Source: CAUPWF01 sp963515125
GTDB taxonomy: Bacteria; Bacillota; Clostridia; Lachnospirales; Lachnospiraceae
Assembly: GCA_052116865.1 (NCBI GenBank)
Contig: JBQKKG010000001.1
Location: 62,001 to 126,000, forward strand
DNA: 64,000 bases
Reading direction: 5' to 3'
Under the pieces are notes generated by a model. It worked only from the letters and a program-made list of their open reading frames with translations. It was not told the origin of the DNA and made no database searches. The translations under genes and the position numbers were made by a program. Position 1 is the stretch's first letter, and every line of letters starts with the position of its first letter. Shown here one piece after another: positions 52,683-61,107 of this stretch.

Positions 52683-52845
52683 AGTCAATGGAATGGACAC
52701 GGGGTAAAATAATACATAATAAATTATATCACGGCGTATCGAAAAAACAATATTTTGCAGACATATTCAAATCGGTGGACTTCATTTTCAGATATGAACA
52801 TGGAAAACAGACATTTTTATTCTGAAATCATACATGGGGCTGATA
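52683..52845 (+). other. Invertible segment 2 (163 bases), now apparently OFF
   Basis: Bounded by inverted sites with ACATAA/TTATGT arms. Contains a leftward promoter (minus strand -35 TTGTTT 52750-52745, 16 bases, extended -10 TGATATAAT ending 52723). No rightward promoter seen. Flipping would aim the promoter at the small ORF, the receiver gene and the operon beyond. Confidence 0.65.
52723..52750 (-). promoter_or_regulatory. Promoter inside invertible segment 2 (leftward)
   Basis: -35 TTGTTT, 16-base spacer, TATAAT preceded by TGA (extended -10), on the minus strand. Confidence 0.6.
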
Positions 52846-52863
52846 ACATAACTGCTGTTATGT
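52846..52863 (-). repeat. Switch 2, right recombination site
   Basis: ACATAA-CTGCTG-TTATGT, inverse of the left site except for the outermost base. Confidence 0.75.
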
Positions 52864-52905
52864 AGTTGCCCTAAAATTGGGCGGAAAGGAGTGGAACAGG
52901 CTGGC

Positions 52906-53007
52906 ATGGCAGAATGGGGCAAACGGTTTTTTGCCAAAACTCATCACAGCAGAGCTTGTCAGGACAACTACAGCAGAAATGTTTCAAAAAATTTTGATTT
53001 GGGATGA
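52906..53007 (+). CDS. Possible 33-residue peptide behind switch 2
   Basis: MAEWGKRFFAKTHHSRACQD..., with an AAAGGAG 13-14 bases upstream. It would be the first frame transcribed if segment 2 is inverted. A third partial heptamer pair (TTGTCAG at 52956 and ACTACAG at 52967) lies within it. May be only a leader. Confidence 0.3.
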   Translation: MAEWGKRFFAKTHHSRACQDNYSRNVSKNFDLG

Positions 53008-53020
53008 AAACGACCATGAT

Positions 53021-53054
53021 TTGTCAGGTCTACGTCAGGTCAATCTTTTATAAT
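53021..53054 (+). promoter_or_regulatory. SARP-type activated promoter of receiver operon
   Basis: TTGTCAG (53021-53027), 4 bases, ACGTCAG (53032-53038), 10 bases, TATAAT (53049-53054): identical in heptamers and spacing to 51654-51687. Drives the receiver protein and perhaps the EAL gene. Confidence 0.7.
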
Positions 53055-53111
53055 GGTGGTATTGCTTTTATACCAAGAGTGATTAATCTGGGTAAACGAG
53101 GTGATGTTTTT

Positions 53112-53513
53112 ATGGTAATCATGGCAGTCGATCCGAACAAAAAGGATTTGAAGCTGCTGGTAAAAACTCTGCGGAAGTTATATCCGAACAACGAGGTTGT
53201 GATGTTCACTGACCCGGAGGACGCGGCAAAGTACATACTGGTCAACCCCATTGATGTGCTGTTCACGGAAATTGTTATGCGGGGCATGACCGGTTTCGGC
53301 TTGCAGAAAGCTGCGGAGGCTGTTCAGCCTGCGGTGATAACGGTACTGATGACCGCTGCTGGCGACTATTCAATGGAGGCGATCAAGTCAAGGGCAGAAG
53401 GATATATCACAAAGCCAGTCAAGACAGAGGATATTTGTCACGCACTACAAGAAACAAAGTTGAACCTGATTAAAAAGGGCAATCAGATCACGAAATTTAA
53501 CACAGGAGGATAA
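53112..53513 (+). CDS. Stand-alone receiver-domain protein with Glu at phosphorylation site
   Basis: 133 residues from ATG 53112 (GAGGTGAT site; the longer frame upstream crosses the promoter). CheY-like fold: MAVDPNKKDL, then VLFTEIVMRGMTGFG where the phospho-Asp is replaced by Glu, and GYITKPVKTEDI with the conserved Lys. Glu in this place often mimics the phosphorylated state. No output domain. It may act as a constantly active adaptor, e.g. on the kinase or on chemotaxis proteins. Confidence 0.75.
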   Translation: MVIMAVDPNKKDLKLLVKTLRKLYPNNEVVMFTDPEDAAKYILVNPIDVLFTEIVMRGMTGFGLQKAAEAVQPAVITVLMTAAGDYSMEAIKSRAEGYITKPVKTEDICHALQETKLNLIKKGNQITKFNTGG

Positions 53514-53519
53514 ACGATT

Positions 53520-53799
53520 ATGAAAACGCACAAGAAGCTAAAGGCAAGGATACTATTCCTTGTACTTGTGGGCGGCAATGGTAGCTAGAACGACTACTGC
53601 CCCCGACGAAGACAAAATGGTTGATAAAGATACTGACGATTCCGTTTCCGACAATCAGCCGGCTTCACAATCCCATGTAGAGGAAAAGGTAGACGAGGAT
53701 GTTTCTCTTGCTCCTGAACTGGAGCAGAAGAAAGAAACTGTTGTTACTACGATTGAAAGCGAAACAATCGCTGTCCAGTGGAAAAACTATAAGGAATAA
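53520..53799 (+). pseudogene. Small exported acidic protein, probably frameshifted
   Basis: ATG 53520 (AGGAGG site) starts MKTHKKLKARILFLVLVGG, a signal-peptide-like beginning, which stops at 53586-53588. An overlapping frame continues with LWAAMVARTTTAPDEDKM and an acidic Asp/Glu/Ser-rich region to 53799. A one-base shift near 53560-53575 would join them into one secreted or lipoprotein-like product. Confidence 0.45.
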
Positions 53800-53808
53800 C
53801 TTTGTGAA

Positions 53809-53925
53809 ATGTTTAGGTAAAACCGTTAAAAACGGTGTCATAAAGCTATGGGCACTTCCCTTTCTTGTACTTATAGGAAAGAAAGTCAGCCGTTGCATGT
53901 TAACAGCATTATATGCTGTTTCTTT
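53809..53925 (+). promoter_or_regulatory. Candidate c-di-GMP (GEMM-I-like) riboswitch with terminator
   Basis: Features matching the GEMM-I layout: GGTAAAACC, hairpin CCGTT-AAA-AACGG, then GTCATAAAGCTATGGG (consensus has a CGCAAAGC core), a second stem (TTCC...GGAA), and CAGCCGTTGC. Directly after it a perfect hairpin AACAGCAT-TAT-ATGCTGTT (53902-53920) followed by TCTTT could be the regulated terminator. Two bases of the core differ from consensus, so it may be a variant. The position before an EAL gene supports the call. Confidence 0.45.
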
Positions 53926-53958
53926 ATAACTAATTTTATATGTAAAGGAGTTGTTTGT

Positions 53959-55233
53959 ATGAGCGATACAGGTTACATACACCCTGAAAAAAGTATTATA
54001 AGTCAAAACGAATTGTATATAGATAATCAACGGATTATAGGCAATATGATTCAATACCAAGAAGATAAATATATGTACAATTTTAATAAGCTATGCATGA
54101 TTAAAATTGAGAACGCTGATCTATTGTTAGCCTATCTAGGAGAAAAGAGTTACTTAAATCTTTTAAAAAAGGCGCTTTTAGAAATACATCAATATATGAA
54201 AAAAGAGCAGTTTAATGGTATTCTTTCTGTCTATTTTATTGATAACAGCACTTTTATAATTGTAGGAAAACCTCATATGGAAGAAGAAAAATTTGTAAAA
54301 ATTATTACAAAAATTTTTACAAATTTTCAATATATAAACCCACATCAAACAAATACCCCCATTTTAACTCGATTTGTTGTAGTAATAAATCAGCCTAATA
54401 TGTTGGAACGCGCATTGGAAGAGTTATTTGACGAAAAAAATTCTCAAATGCATTTGATTATCAGTGACTCTAATGCTAATAAGGTGTCAGGAACAGAACA
54501 AGAATTGAAAATGATAAACATCATTTATTGGGCAATACAAAATGATGCTGTAATTCCCTATTATCAAGGAATTTATGATAATAGGAAAAAGTGTATTGAA
54601 AAATATGAAGCGTTAATGAGAATTAAAGATTCTGACGGAACTATATATTCGCCTAATTCATTTATTAATATTGCAAAGAAATATCATATATACACTAAGC
54701 TAAGCGAAATAATGATTGGACGAGTACTCTTGGAAATTGACGATAAAAATATGGAGGTTTCGGTCAATCTCTCTGCGTATGATATTAATTCAAGTGATTT
54801 TAGAAAATTCTTATATGAATTATTAGCACAAAGAAAATCAAAAAAGTTACTAGTTTTTGAAATTTTGGAGGATGAGGTTTTTAAGGATGCTATTATTTTA
54901 AAGCAGTTTGTATCTGATGTCGAAACATATGGAGTTAAGATTGCAATTGACGACTTTGGATCTGGATATTCTAATTTATTAGAAATAGCACAAATATCCC
55001 CACACTACATAAAAATTGACGGTGGAATTATACGTGCCTTAAATAAATCTTCAAAAAACAGGATTATTTTGGATGCAATTGTTTATCTCTCACAAAAACT
55101 TGGTGCACGGGTTGTTGCAGAGCATGTAGAAAGCATGGAAATACAGAAATCTATTGAACAATTAAATATTGATTTTTCACAAGGATATTATTTTTCTAAA
55201 CCTTTGCCAATGGAGAGTCTTTTTAGTAATTAA
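53959..55233 (+). CDS. EAL-domain c-di-GMP phosphodiesterase
   Basis: 424 residues from ATG 53959 (AAAGGAG site). N-terminal ~190 residues resemble a degenerate GGDEF-like module without a GGDEF motif; C-terminal EAL domain has all key residues: EALMRI, the N in SVNLSA, E in VFEILED, IDDFGSGYSN, K-x-D in IKIDGG, E in VAEHVE and QGYYFSKP. So it should hydrolyse c-di-GMP. It lies behind the candidate riboswitch, which would give feedback control, and before a chemoreceptor gene. Confidence 0.9.
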   Translation: MSDTGYIHPEKSIISQNELYIDNQRIIGNMIQYQEDKYMYNFNKLCMIKIENADLLLAYLGEKSYLNLLKKALLEIHQYMKKEQFNGILSVYFIDNSTFIIVGKPHMEEEKFVKIITKIFTNFQYINPHQTNTPILTRFVVVINQPNMLERALEELFDEKNSQMHLIISDSNANKVSGTEQELKMINIIYWAIQNDAVIPYYQGIYDNRKKCIEKYEALMRIKDSDGTIYSPNSFINIAKKYHIYTKLSEIMIGRVLLEIDDKNMEVSVNLSAYDINSSDFRKFLYELLAQRKSKKLLVFEILEDEVFKDAIILKQFVSDVETYGVKIAIDDFGSGYSNLLEIAQISPHYIKIDGGIIRALNKSSKNRIILDAIVYLSQKLGARVVAEHVESMEIQKSIEQLNIDFSQGYYFSKPLPMESLFSN

Positions 55234-55280
55234 TAATTTATTTATATAAACTACCATTAATATTTAAAGGAGAGACATAT

Positions 55281-57026
55281 ATGTTTAAAAAAATGAAGTT
55301 GAAGCCTTATTTACTTACCGTATTCTTTATTATTATCGTTTTAGCTGCTATCATTACGTCAATAGGCACTGTGGGTCTTTTGAAAACAAAAGACAAAATG
55401 CAAGTATTTATTAATGAAACATTAGGAGCAGAATCAGCTGTTAAAACATGTAGCATAGAGGCTAATATAGCAGCTCGTGATTTGCGGGAAATGATCATTA
55501 CTAATGATCCACAGGATTATGCTAAATTAAAGGAACGCATTGGGGAAAGTATTAATACAATAAACGAGCAAATCTCTATATTTAAGCAAACTCATGGAGA
55601 AACAGATGGTTTGGCTAAAAAATATGAAGATGCTTTTCAAATTTGGTTTAATATTGCTGCGAAGGCTATTGATCAAATAGAAAAAGGGAATAAAGATGCT
55701 GCAAAAGAAATTGTTTTAAATGAATGTTCCCCTGCTTTAAACAACCTTGTTGAAATAGTAAAAGAAATTAATACACAAATAGATAAAAACAAAGTAGCAT
55801 CTGAGGACTCTGCGCAAAAGCTGATTTTTACATTTATTATTATTTCCATCAGTTCATTTGTGCTGGTACTTATTATTAGTTTGTATTTTGCAATGAAAAC
55901 AACGACAAATATTACGAGTACCACCAATAAAGTAAAGGAAGCTGTGCTCGAATTATCAAAAGGCAATTTAAAAACTAACATTGAATACGAAGCAAAAAAT
56001 GAGTTTGGCGAATTAGCAGAACGCATGAATTTTTCTTTTCAAGAGTTATCTAAATATGTAGATGCAATTGATTATGGAATGAGCGAGTTTTCTAAAGGAA
56101 ATTTCACTTGTGAATGCCCAATTACTTTTCTTGGAGATTTTGCTCATATTCAAAAATCAATTGAAAACTTCCAAGCTAAAATGAACAACACATTAGTGGA
56201 ATTGGATATGGCTTCAGCTCAAGTAAGTGCAGGGGCCAGTCAGGTAGCTGATGGTGCACAGGCCTTGGCACAAGGTGCAACAGAACAAGCCAGCAGTGTT
56301 GAGGAATTATCTGCCACAATTGCAGACATCTCTCATCAAATCTCTCAAACATCTGAATATTCTGAAATGACTAATACATTAGGAAAACAAGCAGGAGAAG
56401 TAGTCCAAAAAAGTCAAGTGGAAATGAAGCAAATGATGGAAGCAATCAAAGATATTGCGTCGGCTTCTGAAAACATTAAAAGAATTATTAAGGCAATTGA
56501 CGATATTGCCTTCCAGACGAATATTCTAGCACTGAATGCAGCAGTAGAAGCCGCACGTGCAGGAAATGCGGGTAAGGGGTTCGCTGTCGTAGCCGATGAA
56601 GTGCGAAATCTTGCTCAAAAATCAGCAGAAGCTGCTAAGGATACTACAGAGCTTATTGAAAACACTTTGCAGTATGTGTTACACGGAGAGCAGTTATCCG
56701 CCAGTACAGATGCCGCTTTTGAGGAAGTCGCAAAATATGCAGAAGATATTCTGGGAATGGTAGCTAAAATTGCCCAGGCATCAAATGAGCAGTCCCTGTC
56801 AATTTCTCAAATATCTCAAGGGGTGGATCAGATATCTTCTGTAGTACAGATGAACTCTGCAACATCGGAAGAAAGTGCGGCAGCTAGTGAAGAGCTTAGT
56901 GGACAGGCGGGCGTAATGAAATCGTTAATTGATCAATTTGAGATGTCTCATGACATGAAATCCATATATAATACGCAAACAAACGATGCAAATGAAGTTA
57001 AAGCTCATTCGTTTGATAAATACTAA
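55281..57026 (+). CDS. Methyl-accepting chemotaxis protein
   Basis: 581 residues, AAAGGAGAG site. Membrane helix near residues 10-34, extracellular four-helix sensor domain (35-185), second helix (about 187-210), HAMP, long coiled coil and the signalling tip DDIAFQTNILALNAAVEAAR. Transmits a stimulus to CheW/CheA. The host is therefore likely motile or uses the array for another output. 47 bases after the EAL gene, perhaps co-transcribed. Confidence 0.92.
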   Translation: MFKKMKLKPYLLTVFFIIIVLAAIITSIGTVGLLKTKDKMQVFINETLGAESAVKTCSIEANIAARDLREMIITNDPQDYAKLKERIGESINTINEQISIFKQTHGETDGLAKKYEDAFQIWFNIAAKAIDQIEKGNKDAAKEIVLNECSPALNNLVEIVKEINTQIDKNKVASEDSAQKLIFTFIIISISSFVLVLIISLYFAMKTTTNITSTTNKVKEAVLELSKGNLKTNIEYEAKNEFGELAERMNFSFQELSKYVDAIDYGMSEFSKGNFTCECPITFLGDFAHIQKSIENFQAKMNNTLVELDMASAQVSAGASQVADGAQALAQGATEQASSVEELSATIADISHQISQTSEYSEMTNTLGKQAGEVVQKSQVEMKQMMEAIKDIASASENIKRIIKAIDDIAFQTNILALNAAVEAARAGNAGKGFAVVADEVRNLAQKSAEAAKDTTELIENTLQYVLHGEQLSASTDAAFEEVAKYAEDILGMVAKIAQASNEQSLSISQISQGVDQISSVVQMNSATSEESAAASEELSGQAGVMKSLIDQFEMSHDMKSIYNTQTNDANEVKAHSFDKY

Positions 57027-57099
57027 TTGGTAGTTATAAGGAAAATAAATGGACTAATGTTTGCATCATGGAATTATTCATTAAGAAAGGTGGAAGGAA

Positions 57100-57650
57100 A
57101 TGTTTAAACTATTTAATAAAGAAGAAAATAAATTTACATGGGAATCCATAGGTGATGTTATGGATGGCAGAACAAACCTAGGCGAAAATATGCCCGTATA
57201 TGTCTATCGCCTTTTTCAATTTACGATTAAAGACGAATTGGCAAAACGATTTGGAAATGATGTCACAGTTAATATATTCAGAAATGCAGGCGAATTGGCT
57301 GGAAAGGAATTTGCAAGCCACCTGCTTAATTTAGAGTTGCCTTTCAATGAATTCGTTGCTCATCTGCAAGGCGTTTTATAAGAAAGTAAAATCGGTATCT
57401 TGCGTATAGAAAAATTTGATATGGATAACGGAGAAGCTATTCTGACCGTTGGTGAAGATTTGGACTGTTCAGGACTGCCAATTACAGGCGAAACAGTTTG
57501 TAATTTTGACGAAGGGTTTTTGGCAGGCATCTTAAAAGTGTACACAAAAAAAAATATATAGTTACTGAGGTGGATTGCTGGGCTACCGGTTCTCGTGTTT
57601 GCCGATTTGAAGCAAATATAAAAAAATCTGATGAGATGAGTAATGAATAG
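57100..57650 (+). pseudogene. V4R-domain protein with one stop and one frameshift
   Basis: Starts MFKLFNKEENKFTWESIGDV behind GTGGAAGG. In frame TAA at 57379-57381 (LQGVL-stop-ESKIGILRIEKF), then a loss of one A in the A9 run at 57546-57554 (restoring it gives YIVTEVDCWATGSRVCRFEA, the cysteine-bearing end of V4R domains). V4R domains bind small hydrocarbons or metals and occur in clostridial c-di-GMP sensors. Clearly decayed. Confidence 0.75.
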
Positions 57651-58023
57651 AGACGATGTAGACTTATTCGTAGAACAAATTAGAAATATAATATTGAATA
57701 AGCCTCTGACGGAAGAATTAAAGAGCGAATCAGAAGAATTGGCTGATTTGCAAGAGGCAGTATTGTACTTATCAAACTGTCTAGCCGAATCCAATGAATT
57801 TTTAAAGTCGTTACGAATGGGCGAACTTGATGTAAAGGCTCCAAGCCGACACAATTTTCTTGCCGGGAACCTAAAGGAGCTTCATTCAGCACTAAAATAT
57901 TTAACATGGCAGGCAAATCAGGTTGCTAATGGTGATTACAATCAAAGCGTTAGCTTTTTAGGTGATTTTTCAACTTCGTTTAATCAAATGATCCATCAGT
58001 TGGCTGAACGAGAATCACAATGA
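57643..58023 (+). pseudogene. N-terminal part of PAS sensor protein (ends in stop codon)
   Basis: 126 codons (MNRDDVDLFVEQIRNIILNK, ELADLQEAVLYLSNCLAESN, LGDFSTSFNQMIHQLAERES), the HAMP-like linker region of PAS-GGDEF sensor proteins. A TGA at 58021-58023 stops it in the same frame that continues with the PAS part at 58039. Original gene probably was a diguanylate cyclase acting with the V4R protein. Confidence 0.6.
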
Positions 58024-58038
58024 AAGATTCAATCCTCT

Positions 58039-58614
58039 ATGCTAACAGAAACCGTTGATTTAATGAAATCAGTCATGGATGGATTAAAAGACTGGATTGT
58101 TGTTACATCTAAAGAAAATGGCGAAATAATTTATGCAAACCAATCAGCAAAACAGTTTTTTTATGATACCGAAGCAGATAAACCCATATGTAACTGCTGC
58201 TGTGAATTATTTGAAATTGATAATATTAAAAGTATTATTATAACAGGTTACTCAGTATCGGATTATTTTTTCGATTATATTGACTGTATTATTAAAAAAA
58301 GTCAACAAGGCATTTATGTAAGTCTGTATATTAATGATTTAGAGAAACAAAAAGATTCATTAAATAGATTATTAGCCTATAAAGGTAAATTTTTAAGAGT
58401 TTACGAATATCAGAAACAGGAAGATAAGATGGCTGCATTACATGTTAAAATTCTTGTTATTGATTCAGAAAGATTATTAGTATCATCAGCAAATCTCTCA
58501 TACCATGGTCTACAGGGAAATATAGAAATGGGAATGCTAGTTCAATCTGTGGACAAAGCTAAACAAGTGGAAGCGTTGATGAAAGAATTAATACGGATGA
58601 AAAATTTTATATAA
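58039..58614 (+). pseudogene. Chimera of PAS fragment and phospholipase-D/DrmC-like C-terminus
   Basis: Residues 1-62 are PAS-like (MDGLKDWIVVTSKENGEIIY, ANQSAKQFFYD), in frame with the previous piece. From about 58220 the sequence changes to a PLD-fold protein: SIIITGYSVSDYFFDYIDCI, then the HxKx4D motif LHVKILVIDSERLLVSSANL. This is like the C-terminal half of DISARM-associated DrmC proteins. One HKD motif only, so unlikely to be active. A deletion or recombination has fused two unrelated genes in frame. Confidence 0.6.
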
Positions 58615-58692
58615 TTAATCAGTATAAAGGGAGAATTTAATGATATAATTAAGTACAGTAATTCTCTATAAATTTAATGAAGGGAGAACCTT

Positions 58693-58833
58693 ATGTTACA
58701 AATGCCATTTAAACCTAGAGCGCAAATATTATTGCAGCTTGGTGAGCAATTAATAAAAAATGAAAATATAGCAATATTAGAATTAGTTAAAAATTCTTAT
58801 GATGCAGATGCTAAAAAGTATTTGTTAAAATGA
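58693..58833 (+). pseudogene. GHKL-ATPase N-terminal fragment
   Basis: 46 codons: FKPRAQILLQLGEQLIKNEN, IAILELVKNSYDADAKK, the first ATP-binding box (E-L-V-K-N-S-x-D-A) of MutL/Hsp90/MORC-like ATPases found in defence islands. GAAGGGAG site present, so it starts correctly, but it ends after 46 residues. Follows the DrmC-like fragment, so both may be debris of one defence locus. Confidence 0.6.
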
Positions 58834-58915
58834 CAGCTATTAATGATAAAGAAGCTGCTGTAGGCTATGTAAACGGTTCTTGTTGGTAGAGATATCCTCA
58901 AAAAGGAAGGTTATT

Positions 58916-59677
58916 ATGATTGGTATTTATTTTAGCGGTACAGGCAATACAAAATTCTGTGTGGAGAGGTTTTTAACCTATTACGAGAGCAATGCAAAGG
59001 CATTTTCGATTGAAGATGGACATGCAGCTGAGGAAATAGAGAGAACTTCAGAAATTGTATTTGCGTATCCGGTATATTTTAGTAATATGCCCAAAATTGT
59101 GTTTGATTTCATAGAAGGTAATTGTTCCTTATTCTCAGGAAAGAAGATATTTGTGATTGCAACTATGGGTTTATTCAGTGGAGACGGAACGGGATGTTCA
59201 GCGAGACTTTTTATAAAATATGGAGCCAATATAACAGGTGGACTCCATCTGAAAATGCCAGATTGTATTGGAGATGAGAAGGCTCTGAAAAGAACGAAGG
59301 AACAAAATCATTTGCTTGTAACACTGGCAGAGAACAAAATAAAGGAAGCGGCAGAGAGTCTGAAGTTTGGTCGGCCTGTGAGGGAGGGGCTAGGCTTTGG
59401 GTATCATATGGCAGGCTTATTCGGTCAGCGATTGTGGTTTTATAATAAGACTAAAAAGTATTCGGATAAGCTGTGTATAAAAAGAGAGAAATGCATTGGC
59501 TGCGGAATATGCGTATCCGCCTGCCCTATGGATAATATACAGTTACATTCAGGAAAAGCTAAACAACAGGGAATGTGTACCATGTGTTACCGATGCGTGA
59601 ATCATTGTCCAAAACAGGCAATTACACTTCTGGGGAAGAAGATATATGAGCAATGTACGATAGAGAAATATCTATGA
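58916..59677 (+). CDS. EFR1-type flavodoxin-ferredoxin protein
   Basis: 253 residues from ATG 58916 (AGGAAGG site). N-terminal flavodoxin fold with FMN-loop FSGTGNTKFCVERF, and a C-terminal 2x[4Fe-4S] ferredoxin (CIGCGICVSACPMDN and CTMCYRCVNHCPKQA). Electron-transfer protein of unknown partner, common in clostridia. Intact. Confidence 0.85.
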   Translation: MIGIYFSGTGNTKFCVERFLTYYESNAKAFSIEDGHAAEEIERTSEIVFAYPVYFSNMPKIVFDFIEGNCSLFSGKKIFVIATMGLFSGDGTGCSARLFIKYGANITGGLHLKMPDCIGDEKALKRTKEQNHLLVTLAENKIKEAAESLKFGRPVREGLGFGYHMAGLFGQRLWFYNKTKKYSDKLCIKREKCIGCGICVSACPMDNIQLHSGKAKQQGMCTMCYRCVNHCPKQAITLLGKKIYEQCTIEKYL

Positions 59678-59704
59678 TAATCAGAATATGAATGTAAAGG
59701 AGAT

Positions 59705-59941
59705 ATGCCATTAGAAGGAACGTACGGGATAGATTATTTTATAGGGGAAGAATCCTGTCTTGGCAAAGGACTGGGTAAACATATGATTGCTTTGCTTGTT
59801 GATAAAATATTTTCTTTCCCGGATGCACTCAAAGTTACCGCTGATATTGATAAAAATAACAGGGCATCTGAAAAGACATTATTATCATGTGGGTTTGTTA
59901 TAAGCATTGCTATCATAAGAAACCATGTGATGGCTGTCTGA
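59705..59941 (+). pseudogene. GNAT acetyltransferase C-terminal fragment
   Basis: Residues YGIDYFIGEESCLGKGLGKH and NNRASEKTLLSCGF are the acetyl-CoA motif and end of AAC(6')-like GNATs; the N-terminal half is missing and the end runs into another gene's sequence at about 59900. Confidence 0.6.
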
Positions 59942-60243
59942 AAAGTGATGAGGGAAAACCAGAGCATTGTCGGAAATGTAAGATAAAAGACTGTATCATA
60001 GAAAAAAATCTTTCTTATTGTTATGAGTGCAGTTTCTATCCATGTAGGCAGATAAAAGCATTGGAAGAGAGTTATAACACCCGCTACAATGCAAGCCTCA
60101 TAGAGAATAGTGAGGTAGTAAAAAAACATGGATTATCTACTTTTATGGAACAACAGCAGGAAATATATATCTGTCCGGATTGCGGTGGAATTATATCAAT
60201 CCATGATAGGGAATGCAGCGAGTGTCAGTATAAACTACAGTAA
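59900..60243 (+). pseudogene. DUF3795-like cysteine-rich protein, 5'-truncated
   Basis: KKPCDGCLKSDEGKPEHCRK, CKIKDCIIEKNLSYCYECSF then a C-terminal double CxxC (CPDCGG, CSECQ). DUF3795 proteins begin further upstream with CGxxC; here that start is replaced by the GNAT fragment, leaving an artificial ATG at 59887. Confidence 0.55.
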
Positions 60244-60329
60244 GGACAAAATTTCCGTGTCAAAATATTGGGGTATAAGGGAACGATACATTGCAAACAG
60301 AGGCTGCAAAGAAGAAAAGAGGAATGAGC

Positions 60330-60440
60330 ATGAATACCAGAATTGCAGAAAAATCCGATATGGAAATCCTTTCCCAGCATGATAAACATATTAGTAAAGA
60401 AGAACTGGAGTCTGTGATTTCACTTGGCAGAATAATTATG
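60330..60440 (+). pseudogene. Second GNAT N-terminal fragment
   Basis: MNTRIAEKSDMEILSQHDKH, ISKEELESVISLGRIIMAE, the start of a GNAT, cut by the IS3 remnant. AGAGGAATG site present. Confidence 0.5.
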
Positions 60441-60820
60441 GCAGAAGGCTTTACTCATACTCTGTGTAATTCCCTGTTCTTTGCAGAACATAACAAACTC
60501 CCATGAAGCAACTTGCTGTCCTTGGTCTGAATGTAATTTAAATCTTCTTATTTCTCTTATAGAGTCGCTTTCGCTTGCATTTTGAGTGGTATTTTTATAT
60601 TGGAATTCTTTACCATATTTTTTAGCCCATTCTGAAACAGAGCTTTTAGCAATATTATATTCAACAGCTATTTCTACTGTAGATTTATTGCCAGCCGTAT
60701 AGGATCTTACAACTTCTTTTTTGAAGTCATCATTGTAACGTACTGACATTTTTCATTCTTCCTTAAATAATAAAAATATTTTATCATATTATTCGAACAA
60801 GGTGTTACAAATTTAGTATA
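60420..60820 (-). mobile_element. IS3-family remnant (orfA with attached orfB piece)
   Basis: Minus-strand frame 60749-60420: MSVRYNDDFKKEVVRSYTAG, NKSTVEIAVEYNIAKSSVSE is an IS3-type orfA HTH; after SDSIREIRRF it jumps to LHSDQGQQVASWEFVMFCKE, a piece of the orfB DDE domain. So the middle of the transposase is deleted. The right end near 60790-60820 includes TTTGTAACACC on the minus strand, a plausible IR; the left end is lost in the GNAT fragment. Confidence 0.65.
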
Positions 60821-60824
60821 CCAC

Positions 60825-60949
60825 TACAGGAATCAACAGAAAAAATAGACGATGCCTTTGCAACAATTATGGGTCTGGACAGAGCAATCCGCTGTGACAA
60901 CGATGTAGGTGCTTCGGTTTATGACGATTGGGGCATTTTGTTTATATGA
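60825..60949 (+). pseudogene. Phage terminase large subunit, last codons
   Basis: TEKIDDAFATIMGLDRAIRC, DNDVGASVYDDWGILFI-stop matches the ending typical of clostridial phage terminases. The 5' part is cut by the IS remnant. The phage portal start lies 680 bases downstream, with the yjdF unit between. Confidence 0.5.
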
Positions 60950-60979
60950 TTTTTGCCCATAGATTTTGATGGTAATTGT

Positions 60980-61100
60980 GCTATACTGTAAATGCAAAGA
61001 AAAAAACACGTCCCGGTAGGTAGTCCGGGAGCAGCATTTGCTGTCAGTAACCTGCCTCCTTTGGTTGTCCGTTCTTTGTAGTATTATACTTAAAGGAGGG
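60980..61100 (+). promoter_or_regulatory. yjdF leader, candidate yjdF (azaaromatic) riboswitch
   Basis: Extended -10 TGCTATACT (60980-60988), then a structured leader with CCCGG-TAGGTAGT-CCGGG and GCAGCATTTGCTGTC hairpins and the region CCTGCCTCCTTTGG, ending in TTAAAGGAGG before the ATG. yjdF genes are commonly preceded by the yjdF riboswitch, which responds to azaaromatic compounds; I infer it from position and structure, not from a motif match. Confidence 0.5.
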
Positions 61101-61107
61101 ATACACT

